Assembly (NCBI RefSeq): GCF_011881725.1
Contig: NZ_JAATUR010000003.1
Span: 1-64,000 of the forward strand
Direction: 5' to 3'
From: Escherichia coli
Lineage (GTDB): Bacteria; Pseudomonadota; Gammaproteobacteria; Enterobacterales; Enterobacteriaceae
Length of the DNA stretch: 64,000 nucleotides
A model generated the notes under the pieces. That model saw only the letters and a list, made by a program, of their open reading frames with translations, was not told where the DNA came from and did not search any database. The position numbers and the translations under genes were made by a program. Positions 1-9,081 of the stretch are shown here, piece by piece. The first letter of the stretch is position 1; each line of letters starts with the position of its first letter.

Positions 1-1256
1 TTCTTGACGAAAATGCTGGTATCAATAGCGTTCGCCATCTGGTTCATGTTCTCGATATTGCGCGAGTGCATCGCCGCCGTGTGATGGCAACCGCCTTCCA
101 GTTTCACCGCCAGCGCAATGGCATCCGCCACGTTAGCGACGCGCACGACGGGCAGCACCGGCATCATCAGTTCGGTCACGGCAAACGGATGTTCTGCGGT
201 GGTTTCCACAAACAGCAAACGCGTTTCTGGCGGTACATTCATGCCGATTGCCGCCGCGATTTTTGCCGCATCGCGACCTACCCAGTCACGGCTGACGGTG
301 CCTTTGCCACGCTCGTCGATATTTTTCAGCAACACCGGTTGCAGCTGCTGCGCCTGCTCTGCGGTCAGTTTCACCGCATGCTGGTCTTCCATCAGACGCA
401 TCAGTTCATCGGCTACGCTATCAACGACAATCAGGACCTTTTCATCGGCACAGATGATGTTGTTATCGAAAGAAGCGCCTTTGACGATGGATTGAGCAGC
501 ACGTGCGAGGTCGGCGGTTTCATCCACCACCACCGGCGGGTTGCCAGCGCCTGCGGCAATCAGACGTTTATTGGTGTGTTTGCGCGCCGCTTCCACCACC
601 GCTTCGCCACCGGTCACCACCAAAAGGCCGATGCCCGGAAACTTGAACAAGCGTTGCGCGGTTTCGATATCTGGATTTGCCACGGTAACCAGTAAGTTTT
701 CCGGCCCGCCTGCGGCGACAATCGCCTGGTTGAGCAGCGTAATCGCCCTCTGGGAGACTTTTTTCGCCGCCGGATGCGGGGCGAAAATGACGCTATTGCC
801 CGCAGCGATCAGGCTGATGGCGTTGTTAATCACGGTCGCCGCCGGGTTAGTGGAAGGCGTCACCGAAGCCACCACGCCCCAGGGCGCGTTTTCAATTAAG
901 GTCAGGCCGTTGTCGCCGGTCAGCACCTGTGGTGAGAGGCACTCAACGCCTGGCGTGCCGCGCGCCTGGGCGACGTTTTTGGCAAATTTATCTTCAACGC
1001 GGCCCATACCGGTTTCACTGACGGCAAGTTCCGCTAAATCTCTGGCATGTTTTTCGCCTGCTTCACGAATGGCAGCAATGGCTAACTGGCGCATTGCCAC
1101 GCTTTTTAACCCTTGCTGGGCAATTTTGGCTGCCGCAACGGCGTCATCCAGGGACGCGAAAACGCCCATCTCATGAAAGGCGGCGGGCGGCGTGTCACTG
1201 CTTTGCATTTTCAGCAGTACCGCTTTCACCACCTGTTCAATATCCTGTTGATTCAT
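1..1256 (-). CDS. eutE: EutE, CoA-acylating acetaldehyde dehydrogenase (partial, 3' end outside window)
   Basis: EutE oxidises acetaldehyde to acetyl-CoA with NAD+ and CoA inside the ethanolamine microcompartment. The start ATG at 1254-1256 begins MNQQDIEQVV, a typical EutE N-terminus carrying the short amphipathic encapsulation helix. About 418 of the usual 467 residues are present and the C-terminal tail runs off the left edge. The catalytic cysteine is in the segment FDNNIICADEKV, codon 450-452, Cys269 by my count. It follows eutN by 11 bases and is translated from the same minus-strand operon mRNA. No frame disruption is visible. Confidence 0.97.
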   Translation of the reverse strand, partial: MNQQDIEQVVKAVLLKMQSSDTPPAAFHEMGVFASLDDAVAAAKIAQQGLKSVAMRQLAIAAIREAGEKHARDLAELAVSETGMGRVEDKFAKNVAQARGTPGVECLSPQVLTGDNGLTLIENAPWGVVASVTPSTNPAATVINNAISLIAAGNSVIFAPHPAAKKVSQRAITLLNQAIVAAGGPENLLVTVANPDIETAQRLFKFPGIGLLVVTGGEAVVEAARKHTNKRLIAAGAGNPPVVVDETADLARAAQSIVKGASFDNNIICADEKVLIVVDSVADELMRLMEDQHAVKLTAEQAQQLQPVLLKNIDERGKGTVSRDWVGRDAAKIAAAIGMNVPPETRLLFVETTAEHPFAVTELMMPVLPVVRVANVADAIALAVKLEGGCHHTAAMHSRNIENMNQMANAIDTSIFVK

Positions 1257-1267
1257 GATGTTCTGCC

Positions 1268-1555
1268 TTATTTGTGGAAAATGACCTGACCGCCAGAGAC
1301 CACCTCATCGACGATGCCAATCACGCACAGATCGACCGGTGACGTTTCGCTTTTATGCGCCTGGCGGGCGGAACTGCCACTCACCAGCAACACCCACTCC
1401 CCGGTTCCGGCGCCAATATTGTCGATGGCGACAGCACATTGCCCGTCAGGATTACCTTGTGGATCAATCATTTCCACCATCAGCAATTTGTCATGCGCCA
1501 GTCCGTGATGGCGTACGGTACAAACAATTTGTCCAGTGACGACTGCCAGTTTCAT
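1268..1555 (-). CDS. eutN: EutN, microcompartment vertex protein
   Basis: This 95-residue protein of the EutN/CcmL family forms pentamers that cap the vertices of the ethanolamine bacterial microcompartment shell. It starts MKLAVVTGQIVCTV and contains the conserved segment DNIGAGTGEWVLLVSGSSAR. Length equals the family norm. It lies between eutM and eutE; the 106-base gap from eutM contains a hairpin that may lower its expression relative to the abundant hexamer protein EutM. Identification is by recognition of the sequence and the operon order. Confidence 0.97.
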   Translation of the reverse strand: MKLAVVTGQIVCTVRHHGLAHDKLLMVEMIDPQGNPDGQCAVAIDNIGAGTGEWVLLVSGSSARQAHKSETSPVDLCVIGIVDEVVSGGQVIFHK

Positions 1556-1630
1556 ACCCGCCTCCGTGGCGTATTTCAGGTAAAAGCTCCCCCTACCCTC
1601 CGCGGAAGGTAAAATGAAAAAGGAGAGAGC

Positions 1631-1652
1631 GTGACGCCCGAATCGACGTCAC
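1631..1652 (-). promoter_or_regulatory. Hairpin in the eutM-eutN gap
   Basis: Six-base arms gtgacg/cgtcac enclose a ten-base loop between the eutM stop and eutN start. It has no U tract, so it is not a classic terminator. It could protect or process the eut mRNA so that the shell hexamer is made in excess over the vertex protein. Only the inverted repeat is directly seen; the role is inference. Confidence 0.35.
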
Positions 1653-1661
1653 ACAGGGTGA

Positions 1662-1955
1662 TTACAGGTTGCTACTGTCGCCTTTCAGGCCGATCGGGAA
1701 GACTTCTTCCAGGTCGCCATGCGGACGCGGGATCACGTGTACGGATACCAGCTCGCCGATACGCTGTGCCGCTGCGGCACCGGCATCGGTCGCCGCTTTA
1801 CAGGCAGCAACATCACCACGAACCATGGCAGTACACAGGCCGCCGCCAATCTGCTTAACACCAACCAGTTTGACGCGCGCGGCTTTCACCATCGCATCAG
1901 AAGCCTCAATCAGTGCAACCAGGCCCCGGGTTTCGATCATTCCTAATGCTTCCAT
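1662..1955 (-). CDS. eutM: EutM, major hexameric microcompartment shell protein
   Basis: This 97-residue single-BMC-domain protein assembles into flat hexamers that tile the ethanolamine microcompartment. The start is the ATG at 1953-1955 ([12 protein letters not shown]), preceded by an AAAGAGG-type ribosome binding site. A 14-codon upstream extension is open but lacks family support. The pore-region segment [18 protein letters not shown] is intact. It lies 38 bases after eutD in the operon. Length and sequence agree with EutM of E. coli and Salmonella. Confidence 0.97.
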   Translation of the reverse strand: MEALGMIETRGLVALIEASDAMVKAARVKLVGVKQIGGGLCTAMVRGDVAACKAATDAGAAAAQRIGELVSVHVIPRPHGDLEEVFPIGLKGDSSNL

Positions 1956-1993
1956 TGTGTTTTCCTCTTTATAGGGGTCCAGAACGGGACCGT

Positions 1994-3010
1994 TCATTCA
2001 ACCAGTGTTTGTAAACTGCTTTCGCGGTTCACTTCTGTCTGGCGCGGTACGGCTGCCACCAGCGCCAGTTCGATAATTTCCTGCACGCTACAACCACGAG
2101 AGAGATCGTGCATCGGTGCGGCAAGTCCTTGTATCAATGGCCCGACGGCACGGTATCCGCCGAGTCGTTGTGCAATTTTGTAGCCAATATTTCCGGCCTC
2201 CAGCGATGGAAAAACCATCACATTAGCTTTGCCCTGCAGCGGGCTGGCAGGCGCTTTTTGCGCCGCGACATCCGGCACGAAGGCGGCGTCAAACTGCAAC
2301 TCACCATCCACCACCAGATGCGGTGCGCGTTCACGGACGATTTCTGTCGCCTGCTGGACGTTGGCAACACAGGGGTAACGGGCGCTACCGTTGCTGGAAA
2401 ACGACAACATCGCCACGCGCGGTTCTTCTCCGGTGATGGCTCGCCAGCTTTCGGCACTGGCAAGCGCGATATCCGCCAGCTGCGCCGCCGTCGGCTGTGG
2501 CACCACGCTGCAATCGGCAAAGCCCAACGCGGGGCCGCTGTACTGCGGTAGCATCAGGAAAATGGAAGAGAGTGTTTTACAGCCTGGCTGCAAACCGATA
2601 ATGCGTAATCCAGCACGCAGCACATTTGCCGTGGAAGAGAGGTTGCCTGCAATACAGACATCCGCTTTACCAGCGCTAACCATCGCGGCAGCGAACATCA
2701 GCGGATCGGTAAGTTTTTCCAGCGCGTCCGGCGGCGTTTTTTCTCCCGCACGGGCCTGCCAGCAGTCAGCAAATTCTTCCCGCATTGCGAGGTTGCCATG
2801 CGGATCAATCACCTGTAGTCCGTCCATCGCCACGCCATGACTGAGCGCAAACTGACGAAGTTCAAACGGATTGGCGGCCAGAATGGGCGTCGCCAGACTT
2901 TGTTGATGCAGATATTGCGCGGCTTTCAGCACGCGTTGGTCTAACGCATCAGGAAAAACCACTCTGGCGGGCGCACGCAATGCCAGTTCACGACAACGTC
3001 CAATAATCAT
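1994..3010 (-). CDS. eutD: EutD, phosphate acetyltransferase
   Basis: EutD converts acetyl-CoA and phosphate to acetyl phosphate and CoA, regenerating CoA for EutE. It has 338 residues, the normal length. It is the compact PTA-type fold without the extra N-terminal domain of housekeeping Pta. The segments [20 protein letters not shown] and [17 protein letters not shown] are typical of the family. Its first four bases overlap the eutT stop region (ATGA), which implies translational coupling. Confidence 0.96.
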   Translation of the reverse strand: MIIGRCRELALRAPARVVFPDALDQRVLKAAQYLHQQSLATPILAANPFELRQFALSHGVAMDGLQVIDPHGNLAMREEFADCWQARAGEKTPPDALEKLTDPLMFAAAMVSAGKADVCIAGNLSSTANVLRAGLRIIGLQPGCKTLSSIFLMLPQYSGPALGFADCSVVPQPTAAQLADIALASAESWRAITGEEPRVAMLSFSSNGSARYPCVANVQQATEIVRERAPHLVVDGELQFDAAFVPDVAAQKAPASPLQGKANVMVFPSLEAGNIGYKIAQRLGGYRAVGPLIQGLAAPMHDLSRGCSVQEIIELALVAAVPRQTEVNRESSLQTLVE

Positions 3011-3810
3011 TGCGTTTCCCCCAGTCGTTGTTGGATCTGCTTCACCGTTAGCGGCTGCTTCGTTACGCTCAAAATCATCATCACGTAAACCGTGCTGGAA
3101 AGGCGGTTCAGCGCCTGCAAGATGTCCGGGCGTAATACTTCAAAGCTGCGAGTGATAAACACCTGCGCCGCGACGGTTTCGGTTTCCCGCACTTTGGTGC
3201 GTAGCAGATTCAGCAACGCCGCATCGCGTCCGTGGCTGGCTTCCGGCACCAGATGATCGTGGCCAAGATAACGCAGGGGTTGATGAGAGAGCCGATGCAA
3301 GTCTTCGTCAGAAAGCCCGACAATCGCCTGAGCGCCCAGAGGTTCTTCCAACGCATCGGCACGCATAATGTTGCCAAGACGCGAACGGATATCCGCCAGC
3401 CACGGCTGCCACGGTTCCGCCAGTTCAATTTGCAGCCACACTGCCAGCGCAATGGTGCTGTCGAGAACAGCGCGAAAACCCAGGCGCGGATCGCTTTTAG
3501 CGACCATTTTTTCCGCCGACAGGTGAGTCAGCGTGTCTGTTTTTTTCACCACTGGCTGGTGACACAGTTCGCAGCACGCCTGTGGATGTTCATCACTACT
3601 GGTCAGCCCATGTACCGGCTGTGGCTGCTGCTGTTCATCGTCAACAAACAGGCTGCCCTGCTCGTCGATAAACTTGATGCGCAGATGGCGGCTTTCCAGT
3701 AACTCCCGGGCAGAGGGCGTCAGGCGACTGTCCGCAGGGAGATGGATCTCTGCGCCTTCGCTGAGCGTATGGTTCGCTCTTAGCCATGCTTCGGTGATGA
3801 AATCTTTCAT
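3007..3810 (-). CDS. eutT: EutT, corrinoid adenosyltransferase
   Basis: EutT transfers the 5'-deoxyadenosyl group of ATP to cob(I)alamin, supplying the coenzyme B12 needed by ethanolamine ammonia-lyase EutBC. It has 267 residues. The family metal-binding motif H-X11-C-C-X2-C is visible as His67, Cys79, Cys80 and Cys83 in the segment [18 protein letters not shown]. Four-base overlaps with eutQ upstream and eutD downstream indicate tight coupling in the operon. Confidence 0.96.
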   Translation of the reverse strand: MKDFITEAWLRANHTLSEGAEIHLPADSRLTPSARELLESRHLRIKFIDEQGSLFVDDEQQQPQPVHGLTSSDEHPQACCELCHQPVVKKTDTLTHLSAEKMVAKSDPRLGFRAVLDSTIALAVWLQIELAEPWQPWLADIRSRLGNIMRADALEEPLGAQAIVGLSDEDLHRLSHQPLRYLGHDHLVPEASHGRDAALLNLLRTKVRETETVAAQVFITRSFEVLRPDILQALNRLSSTVYVMMILSVTKQPLTVKQIQQRLGETQ

Positions 3811-4508
3811 AGGGATTGCCAGTTAGCCGGCCAGGCGACATACAGGAATTTCACGCTGGATGTCGTACCAAATTCGATGCTGGAGCCTTTCGGAATAAAC
3901 ATCACGTCGCCGGCTTTGGCGATCATAGTTTCGCCTTCGTGGCGAACATGCAGCTCCCCTTCCAGCACCATGTCGATTTCGTCGTAGTTCAGAGTCCACG
4001 GAAAGAATGCGTTCTCCCACTGCATGAAACCAGCGGCCATACTGCTGCCGTCGTCTCCGGTCACGAGATCAGTCAATCCGACGCAGTGCGGTTCCGCACC
4101 ATCGAAGCGACCAAACTTGACGCTGCCGCCGTCGATCACTTTGATGCCGCCTTTACCCGTTACCGATTTGAAACTCGGCTGCATTGCGCCCTGCTCCAGC
4201 GACTGCTTTTCCTTCATCACTTTTTCCATCAGCTGCGCAACCAGGCTTTCGGTAAACTGACCTTCCGGTAGCTGGGCAATGATGGTTTCGCGGATGCGCT
4301 GGCTTTCGGTTTTATCGGCTGATGCGCTAGCGGGAATAGACGCCGTTACCGGGATCGATTCATCACATTCAGTGATGGTAAAACCCAACAGATCAGCCAC
4401 TTCACGGGCTTCCGGGGTAATAATGCTGGCGCGCAGAACCACGGACATTGCCAGTTCGCCGCGCGCGTGTGCTTCACGAATATCATTCGCTGTAATGAGT
4501 TTTTTCAC
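3807..4508 (-). CDS. eutQ: EutQ, cupin-fold ethanolamine utilisation protein
   Basis: A 233-residue protein whose C-terminal third (about residues 135-225) is a single cupin barrel, seen in segments such as NYDEIDMVLEGELHVRHEG and AGDVMFIPKGSSIEFG. The N-terminal part carries no motif I recognise. Family work in Salmonella reports an acetate kinase activity for EutQ and EutP and a role in microcompartment assembly. The coding region overlaps the end of eutP by 26 bases. Length is normal. Confidence 0.95.
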   Translation of the reverse strand: MKKLITANDIREAHARGELAMSVVLRASIITPEAREVADLLGFTITECDESIPVTASIPASASADKTESQRIRETIIAQLPEGQFTESLVAQLMEKVMKEKQSLEQGAMQPSFKSVTGKGGIKVIDGGSVKFGRFDGAEPHCVGLTDLVTGDDGSSMAAGFMQWENAFFPWTLNYDEIDMVLEGELHVRHEGETMIAKAGDVMFIPKGSSIEFGTTSSVKFLYVAWPANWQSL

Positions 4509-4962
4509 CTGCTTTCTCCTGTTCGGTGAGAGATGCCAGATAATCCACCAGTTGCTGCACGCTTTGCGGGTCGTGGCTGTTTAGCTCGAAAATTGGCTCT
4601 TCGAAGCCAGCCTCAAGCAATAACTTACGTGTTGCGGCGACGTCAGCATCTGGCATGTCCGTTTTACTGATGACGGCGATTTGCCGTTTACTGGCGCCAA
4701 TATCCAGCAACCCGGCAGGCAATCGGCTTTCCGGATCATTCGCGCCGTGGACATATATCAGCATGTCCACATCCTGTAGCGTGGTTATTAAGGCGTGATA
4801 CCAGCGGGGATGGCTAAAATATTCACCCGGCGTATCAATATCACCCTTATCATTAAATTCCACAGCCTGTGTTTTTCTGGCGAGGGTATAATCCCCCTGC
4901 AACGCATTAAATAACGTTGTTTTTCCTGCCCCGACAGTACCCACAAACGCAATTCGCTTCAT
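4483..4962 (-). CDS. eutP: EutP, P-loop ethanolamine utilisation protein
   Basis: A 159-residue small P-loop NTPase of the EutP/PduV family. The Walker A motif GTVGAGKTT spans residues 8-16, DTPGEY is the G3-like motif, and SKTD stands where GTPases have NKxD. Acetate kinase activity has been reported for Salmonella EutP. It begins 12 bases after eutS and overlaps eutQ by 26 bases, so the three are translated from one message. Length matches the family. Confidence 0.95.
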   Translation of the reverse strand: MKRIAFVGTVGAGKTTLFNALQGDYTLARKTQAVEFNDKGDIDTPGEYFSHPRWYHALITTLQDVDMLIYVHGANDPESRLPAGLLDIGASKRQIAVISKTDMPDADVAATRKLLLEAGFEEPIFELNSHDPQSVQQLVDYLASLTEQEKAGEKTHYSE

Positions 4963-4974
4963 GAATACCTCGTA

Positions 4975-5310
4975 TTAACTTTTGGTCATTTCACACAGCG
5001 TATAATTTAATAAACGCCCTAAACCGCTGACGGTTTGTGATAAAGCCTCTTCGACTGCGCCCACCGAGCCATAAATCACCAGCGCGCCACTGAAACGATC
5101 GAGAAAACCGATATGCACATCGGCGGCTTTTAGTGCTAAATCACCGGCGATCATCGCTGTTTCACCGGGAGTTAGCGTCATAATGCCAATTGCGCCCGCA
5201 TCCGGAACGCCGATTTTCTTCGCCAGTTCTTCGCCCGGATGCGCAATTAAATGCGCCAGCGTGACCTGTTTCCCGGGCACAAATTCCTGAATGATGTGTT
5301 CTTTATCCAT
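4975..5310 (-). CDS. eutS: EutS, bent-hexamer microcompartment shell protein
   Basis: This 111-residue BMC-domain protein is the first gene of the eut operon. It forms bent hexamers thought to make curved shell edges. The start is ATG at 5308-5310 ([13 protein letters not shown]), with a GGCG-type binding site upstream. A 24-codon extension is open but lacks family support and overlaps the promoter region. The BMC core includes [20 protein letters not shown]. Its leader carries a CRP-like site, as expected for a catabolic operon. Confidence 0.96.
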   Translation of the reverse strand: MDKEHIIQEFVPGKQVTLAHLIAHPGEELAKKIGVPDAGAIGIMTLTPGETAMIAGDLALKAADVHIGFLDRFSGALVIYGSVGAVEEALSQTVSGLGRLLNYTLCEMTKS

Positions 5311-5395
5311 GAGTCGCCGCCTGTGAAAAACTTGCGTGTATCGTGACAATTTTTCGTCAGAGTAAATAACAAAATTCGGCAAGCGCGTTTAAAAG

Positions 5396-5409
5396 GTGAG
5401 GTAGATCAC
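5396..5409 (-). promoter_or_regulatory. CRP-like site upstream of eutS
   Basis: The exact core GTGA-N6-TCAC is present, centred about 92 bases before the eutS start codon in the AT-rich gap between maeB and eut. This matches the CRP consensus core (TGTGA-N6-TCACA) in both halves. Catabolite control of eut operons is established; use of this particular site is inference. I could not fix a convincing -10/-35 pair between the site and eutS. Confidence 0.55.
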
Positions 5410-5501
5410 TAAGAATGGAGAGATATTTAGCTTATATATGACGTGATTTATTTTATTAGAAAAAGCTGTAATACAATTTTCTAATATAATACGGACTTAA
5501 C

Positions 5502-5529
5502 CGCTTACCCTGAATATTCAGGGTAAGCG
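5502..5529 (-). terminator. maeB 3' hairpin
   Basis: A perfect 28-base palindrome with 14-base arms lies 18 bases after the maeB stop codon. There is no run of U after the stem in the direction of maeB transcription, so it may act as an mRNA end-stabiliser or a weak or Rho-assisted terminator. It separates maeB from the eut promoter region. Confidence 0.6.
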
Positions 5530-5546
5530 TGAGAATTATTAAAGAA

Positions 5547-7826
5547 TTACAGCGGCTGAGTCTGCGCTTCAACCACGGCCAGCGCCACCATGTTGACGAT
5601 ACGACGTACCGATGCGATTGGTGTTAATACGTGAACCGGTTTCGCCACGCCCATCAGCACTGGACCAACAGTCACACCTTCCGAGCTGGAAACGCGTAGT
5701 AAGTTGTAACTAATGCGGGCGGCTTCCATGTTCGGCATCACCAGAATATTGGCGGAACCTTTCAGGGGACTGTCTGGCATACGATCGTTGCGAATCGCTT
5801 CCACCAGCGCCGCGTCACCGTGCATTTCGCCATCAATCATCAGTTCTGGCGCACGTTCCCTGACCAGTTCCATAGCTTTACGCATTTTGCTGGACGACGG
5901 GCAGTCAGAAGAACCAAAGTTGGAGTGAGACAGTAAGGCAACACGCGGCTCAATACCGAAACGACGGACAGTTTCTGCCGCCATCAAGGTGATCTCCGCC
6001 AACTCTTCTGCATCTGGATCATCGTTGACGTAGGTGTCTGCAATAAAGGTGTTACCACTCGGCAGCAGCAGCGCGTTCATTGCGCCAGCGGTGTGAACAC
6101 CATCACGATAACCAAACACATTTTTCACCACGCCGAAGTGTTCGTGATAATCCCCCACCGTTCCACAGATCATTGCATCGGCTTCGCCACGCTGAACCAT
6201 GATCGCACCAATCACGGTCGGGTTGCTGATCAGCGCACGCTGCGCCTGTTCCTGAGTGACGCCGCGACGCTTCATGATCTGGAAGTATTCGGTCCAGTAC
6301 TCTTTAAAGCGCGGATCGGATTCGTTATTGACGATCTCAAAATCAACACCCGCTTTGATCTGCAAGCCCAGTTTTTGAATGCGCATTTCGATCACGTTCG
6401 GACGACCGATAAGGATCGGTTTCGCCAGTCCCAACGTCACCAGTTCCTGAGTCGCGTGCAGAACGCGCGCTTCTTCCCCTTCCGGCAGCACCACTCGCTT
6501 CGGCGCTTTGCGGGCCAGGGAGAAAATCGGCTTCATAAACAGGTTGGTTTTGTAAACAAACTCGGTCAGCTTGTCGATGTAGACGTCGAAATCAGCAATC
6601 GGACGCGTCGCTACCCCGGACTCCATTGCTGCTTTTGCTACCGCTGGCGCGATCTTAACGATCAGACGAGGATCAAACGGTTTAGGAATGATGTATTCCG
6701 GGCCGAAACTCAGATCCTGATCGCCATACGCGGAAGCCACCACTTCGCTCTGTTCCGCATGGGCCAGTTCAGCAATCGCACGTACCGCCGCCAGTTTCAT
6801 CTCTTCATTAATGGCCGTTGCACCAACGTCCAGCGCGCCACGGAAGATGAACGGGAAGCAAAGCACGTTGTTAACCTGGTTCGGGTAGTCAGAACGACCA
6901 GTACAGATGATGGCATCCGGGCGCACTTCTTTCGCCAGTGGAGGCAGAATTTCCGGCTCCGGATTCGCCAGCGCCAGGATCATCGGCGCGCGAGCCATTT
7001 TCTTCACCATCTCCTGGGTCAGCACTTTCGGACCAGAGCAGCCGAGGAAAATATCCGCGCCTTCAATGACATCATCAAGGGTACGTTTGCCGTCATCCAC
7101 CACCGCATAAGCCGCTTTGGTTTCCGCCATGTTTGGCTCACGGCCCTGATAGATAACGCCTTTTGAGTCGCAAACCACAATGTTGTGTTTTTGCAGCCCC
7201 AGCGCCACCAGCAGGTTCATACAGGCAATTGCCGCGGCGCCCGCGCCAGAAACTACCATCCGTACGTCGGAGATGTTTTTCTCAACCACACGCAAGCCGT
7301 TGAGGATGGCGGCGGTGCTGATGATTGCCGTGCCGTGCTGGTCGTCGTGGAATACCGGAATGTTCATTCGCTGGCGCAGTTTCTGTTCAATATAGAAACA
7401 TTCTGGCGCTTTAATGTCTTCGAGGTTGATGCCGCCGAAGGTCGGTTCGAGCGCGGCAACAACTTCAATAAATTTGTCCGGGTCGAGTTCATCAACTTCA
7501 ATATCAAAAACATCGATGCCGGCGAATTTCTTAAACAGAACGCCCTTGCCTTCCATCACCGGTTTGCCTGCCAGCGCGCCAATGTTGCCCAACCCCAGCA
7601 CCGCCGTACCGTTAGAGATGACTGCCACCAGGTTACCGCGCGCGGTATATTTGTAGGCTTTTAGCGGATCTTTTTCGATTTCAAGACAAGGCGCGGCAAC
7701 GCCTGGTGAGTAGGCCAGCGCCAGATCGCGCTGCGTTGCCAGTGGTTTGGTTGGAGAAACCTGGATTTTCCCTGGAACTGGAAATTCATGGAAATCAAGT
7801 GCACTTTGTTTTAACTGGTCATCCAT
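5547..7826 (-). CDS. maeB: MaeB, NADP-dependent malic enzyme with C-terminal PTA-like domain
   Basis: MaeB decarboxylates malate to pyruvate with NADP+, supplying NADPH and pyruvate during growth on C4 acids or acetate. It has 759 residues. The malic enzyme part fills about residues 1-425, with a nucleotide-binding motif [13 protein letters not shown] near residue 195. The C-terminal ~320 residues resemble phosphotransacetylase (PTA) but act as an allosteric module responding to acetyl-CoA and acetyl phosphate. The gene is monocistronic and divergent from talA. The frame is intact. Confidence 0.97.
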   Translation of the reverse strand: MDDQLKQSALDFHEFPVPGKIQVSPTKPLATQRDLALAYSPGVAAPCLEIEKDPLKAYKYTARGNLVAVISNGTAVLGLGNIGALAGKPVMEGKGVLFKKFAGIDVFDIEVDELDPDKFIEVVAALEPTFGGINLEDIKAPECFYIEQKLRQRMNIPVFHDDQHGTAIISTAAILNGLRVVEKNISDVRMVVSGAGAAAIACMNLLVALGLQKHNIVVCDSKGVIYQGREPNMAETKAAYAVVDDGKRTLDDVIEGADIFLGCSGPKVLTQEMVKKMARAPMILALANPEPEILPPLAKEVRPDAIICTGRSDYPNQVNNVLCFPFIFRGALDVGATAINEEMKLAAVRAIAELAHAEQSEVVASAYGDQDLSFGPEYIIPKPFDPRLIVKIAPAVAKAAMESGVATRPIADFDVYIDKLTEFVYKTNLFMKPIFSLARKAPKRVVLPEGEEARVLHATQELVTLGLAKPILIGRPNVIEMRIQKLGLQIKAGVDFEIVNNESDPRFKEYWTEYFQIMKRRGVTQEQAQRALISNPTVIGAIMVQRGEADAMICGTVGDYHEHFGVVKNVFGYRDGVHTAGAMNALLLPSGNTFIADTYVNDDPDAEELAEITLMAAETVRRFGIEPRVALLSHSNFGSSDCPSSSKMRKAMELVRERAPELMIDGEMHGDAALVEAIRNDRMPDSPLKGSANILVMPNMEAARISYNLLRVSSSEGVTVGPVLMGVAKPVHVLTPIASVRRIVNMVALAVVEAQTQPL

Positions 7827-8022
7827 TTGGTTGTTCCTTTAACGTAAGGTTCACAAAAATGAGTGGGCAACTGCCTCAGCCCACAACATGCGCACATTAT
7901 TACCTTGCCGGAGCCTACAGACTTTGAGCAAGTCCAAACTCTCACCATTAAATACAATGTTTTGGTAATAATCCTATAACACTGATGTTACCTGCTTAAT
8001 CCAGCAATACCATGCCTGTCTG

Positions 8023-8029
8023 CTATGCT
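8023..8029 (+). promoter_or_regulatory. Candidate talA -10 element (sigma-S type)
   Basis: CTATGCT preceded by TCTG lies about 83 bases before the talA start. It resembles the sigma-S preferred -10 CTATACT with an upstream TG-like extension. The talA-tktB pair is known to be RpoS-dependent. The exact position is my inference from the motif alone. Confidence 0.35.
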
Positions 8030-8111
8030 TTTTTGATGCGTTTAGCGAAATTTCTCAGAAGTGTGAATTAACGCACTCATCTAACACTTTACTTTTCAAG
8101 GAGTATTTCCT

Positions 8112-9062
8112 ATGAACGAGTTAGACGGCATCAAACAGTTCACCACTGTCGTGGCAGACAGCGGCGATATTGAGTCCATTCGCCACTATCATCCCCAGGA
8201 TGCCACCACCAATCCTTCGCTGTTACTCAAGGCTGCCGGATTATCCCAATATGAGCATTTAATAGACGATGCTATCGCCTGGGGTAAAAAAAATGGCAAG
8301 ACCCAGGAACAACAGGTGGTCGCGGCGTGTGACAAACTGGCGGTCAATTTCGGTACCGAAATTCTCAAAATCGTACCCGGTCGTGTGTCGACAGAAGTTG
8401 ATGCCCGCCTCTCTTTTGATAAAGAAAAGAGTATTGAGAAAGCGCGCCATCTGGTGGACTTGTATCAGCAACAAGGCGTTGAGAAATCACGCGTTCTGAT
8501 TAAGCTGGCTTCGACCTGGGAAGGAATTCGCGCAGCAGAAGAGCTGGAAAAAGAAGGCATTAACTGCAACCTGACGCTGCTGTTTTCTTTTGCTCAGGCG
8601 CGGGCCTGTGCAGAAGCAGGCGTTTTTCTGATTTCGCCGTTTGTGGGTCGTATTTATGACTGGTATCAGGCGCGCAAACCGATGGATCCGTATGTAGTGG
8701 AAGAAGATCCGGGCGTTAAGTCGGTGCGCAATATCTACGACTACTACAAGCAACACCACTACGAAACCATTGTAATGGGCGCGAGCTTCCGTCGTACCGA
8801 ACAAATCCTTGCGTTAACCGGATGTGACCGTCTGACCATCGCGCCGAACTTGTTGAAAGAGTTGCAGGAAAAAGTCTCGCCTGTCGTCCGTAAATTGATC
8901 CCGCCTTCTCAGACATTCCCACGCCCTGCCCCGATGAGCGAAGCAGAATTTCGTTGGGAGCACAATCAGGACGCGATGGCGGTAGAAAAACTGTCTGAAG
9001 GCATCCGCCTGTTCGCCGTCGATCAACGCAAACTGGAAGATCTTCTTGCCACCAAACTTTAA
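8112..9062 (+). CDS. talA: TalA, transaldolase A
   Basis: Transaldolase moves a dihydroxyacetone unit between sedoheptulose-7-phosphate and glyceraldehyde-3-phosphate in the non-oxidative pentose phosphate pathway. It has 316 residues. The Schiff-base lysine is Lys131 in [12 protein letters not shown], and Asp16 (VADSGD) is conserved. The start [10 protein letters not shown] follows an AAGGAG ribosome binding site. It is the minor, stationary-phase isoenzyme and is followed after 19 bases by tktB, its pathway partner. Confidence 0.97.
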   Translation: MNELDGIKQFTTVVADSGDIESIRHYHPQDATTNPSLLLKAAGLSQYEHLIDDAIAWGKKNGKTQEQQVVAACDKLAVNFGTEILKIVPGRVSTEVDARLSFDKEKSIEKARHLVDLYQQQGVEKSRVLIKLASTWEGIRAAEELEKEGINCNLTLLFSFAQARACAEAGVFLISPFVGRIYDWYQARKPMDPYVVEEDPGVKSVRNIYDYYKQHHYETIVMGASFRRTEQILALTGCDRLTIAPNLLKELQEKVSPVVRKLIPPSQTFPRPAPMSEAEFRWEHNQDAMAVEKLSEGIRLFAVDQRKLEDLLATKL

Positions 9063-9081
9063 ACCAGCCACGGAGTGTTAT

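Noticed and set aside
6093..7166. Long open frame of 357 codons on the plus strand
   Set aside because: It lies antisense inside maeB, has no ribosome site or family resemblance, and is explained by codon bias of maeB.
7827..8111. CreB-type box upstream of talA
   Set aside because: Only one TTCAC half can be read at the needed spacing, so I do not claim it.
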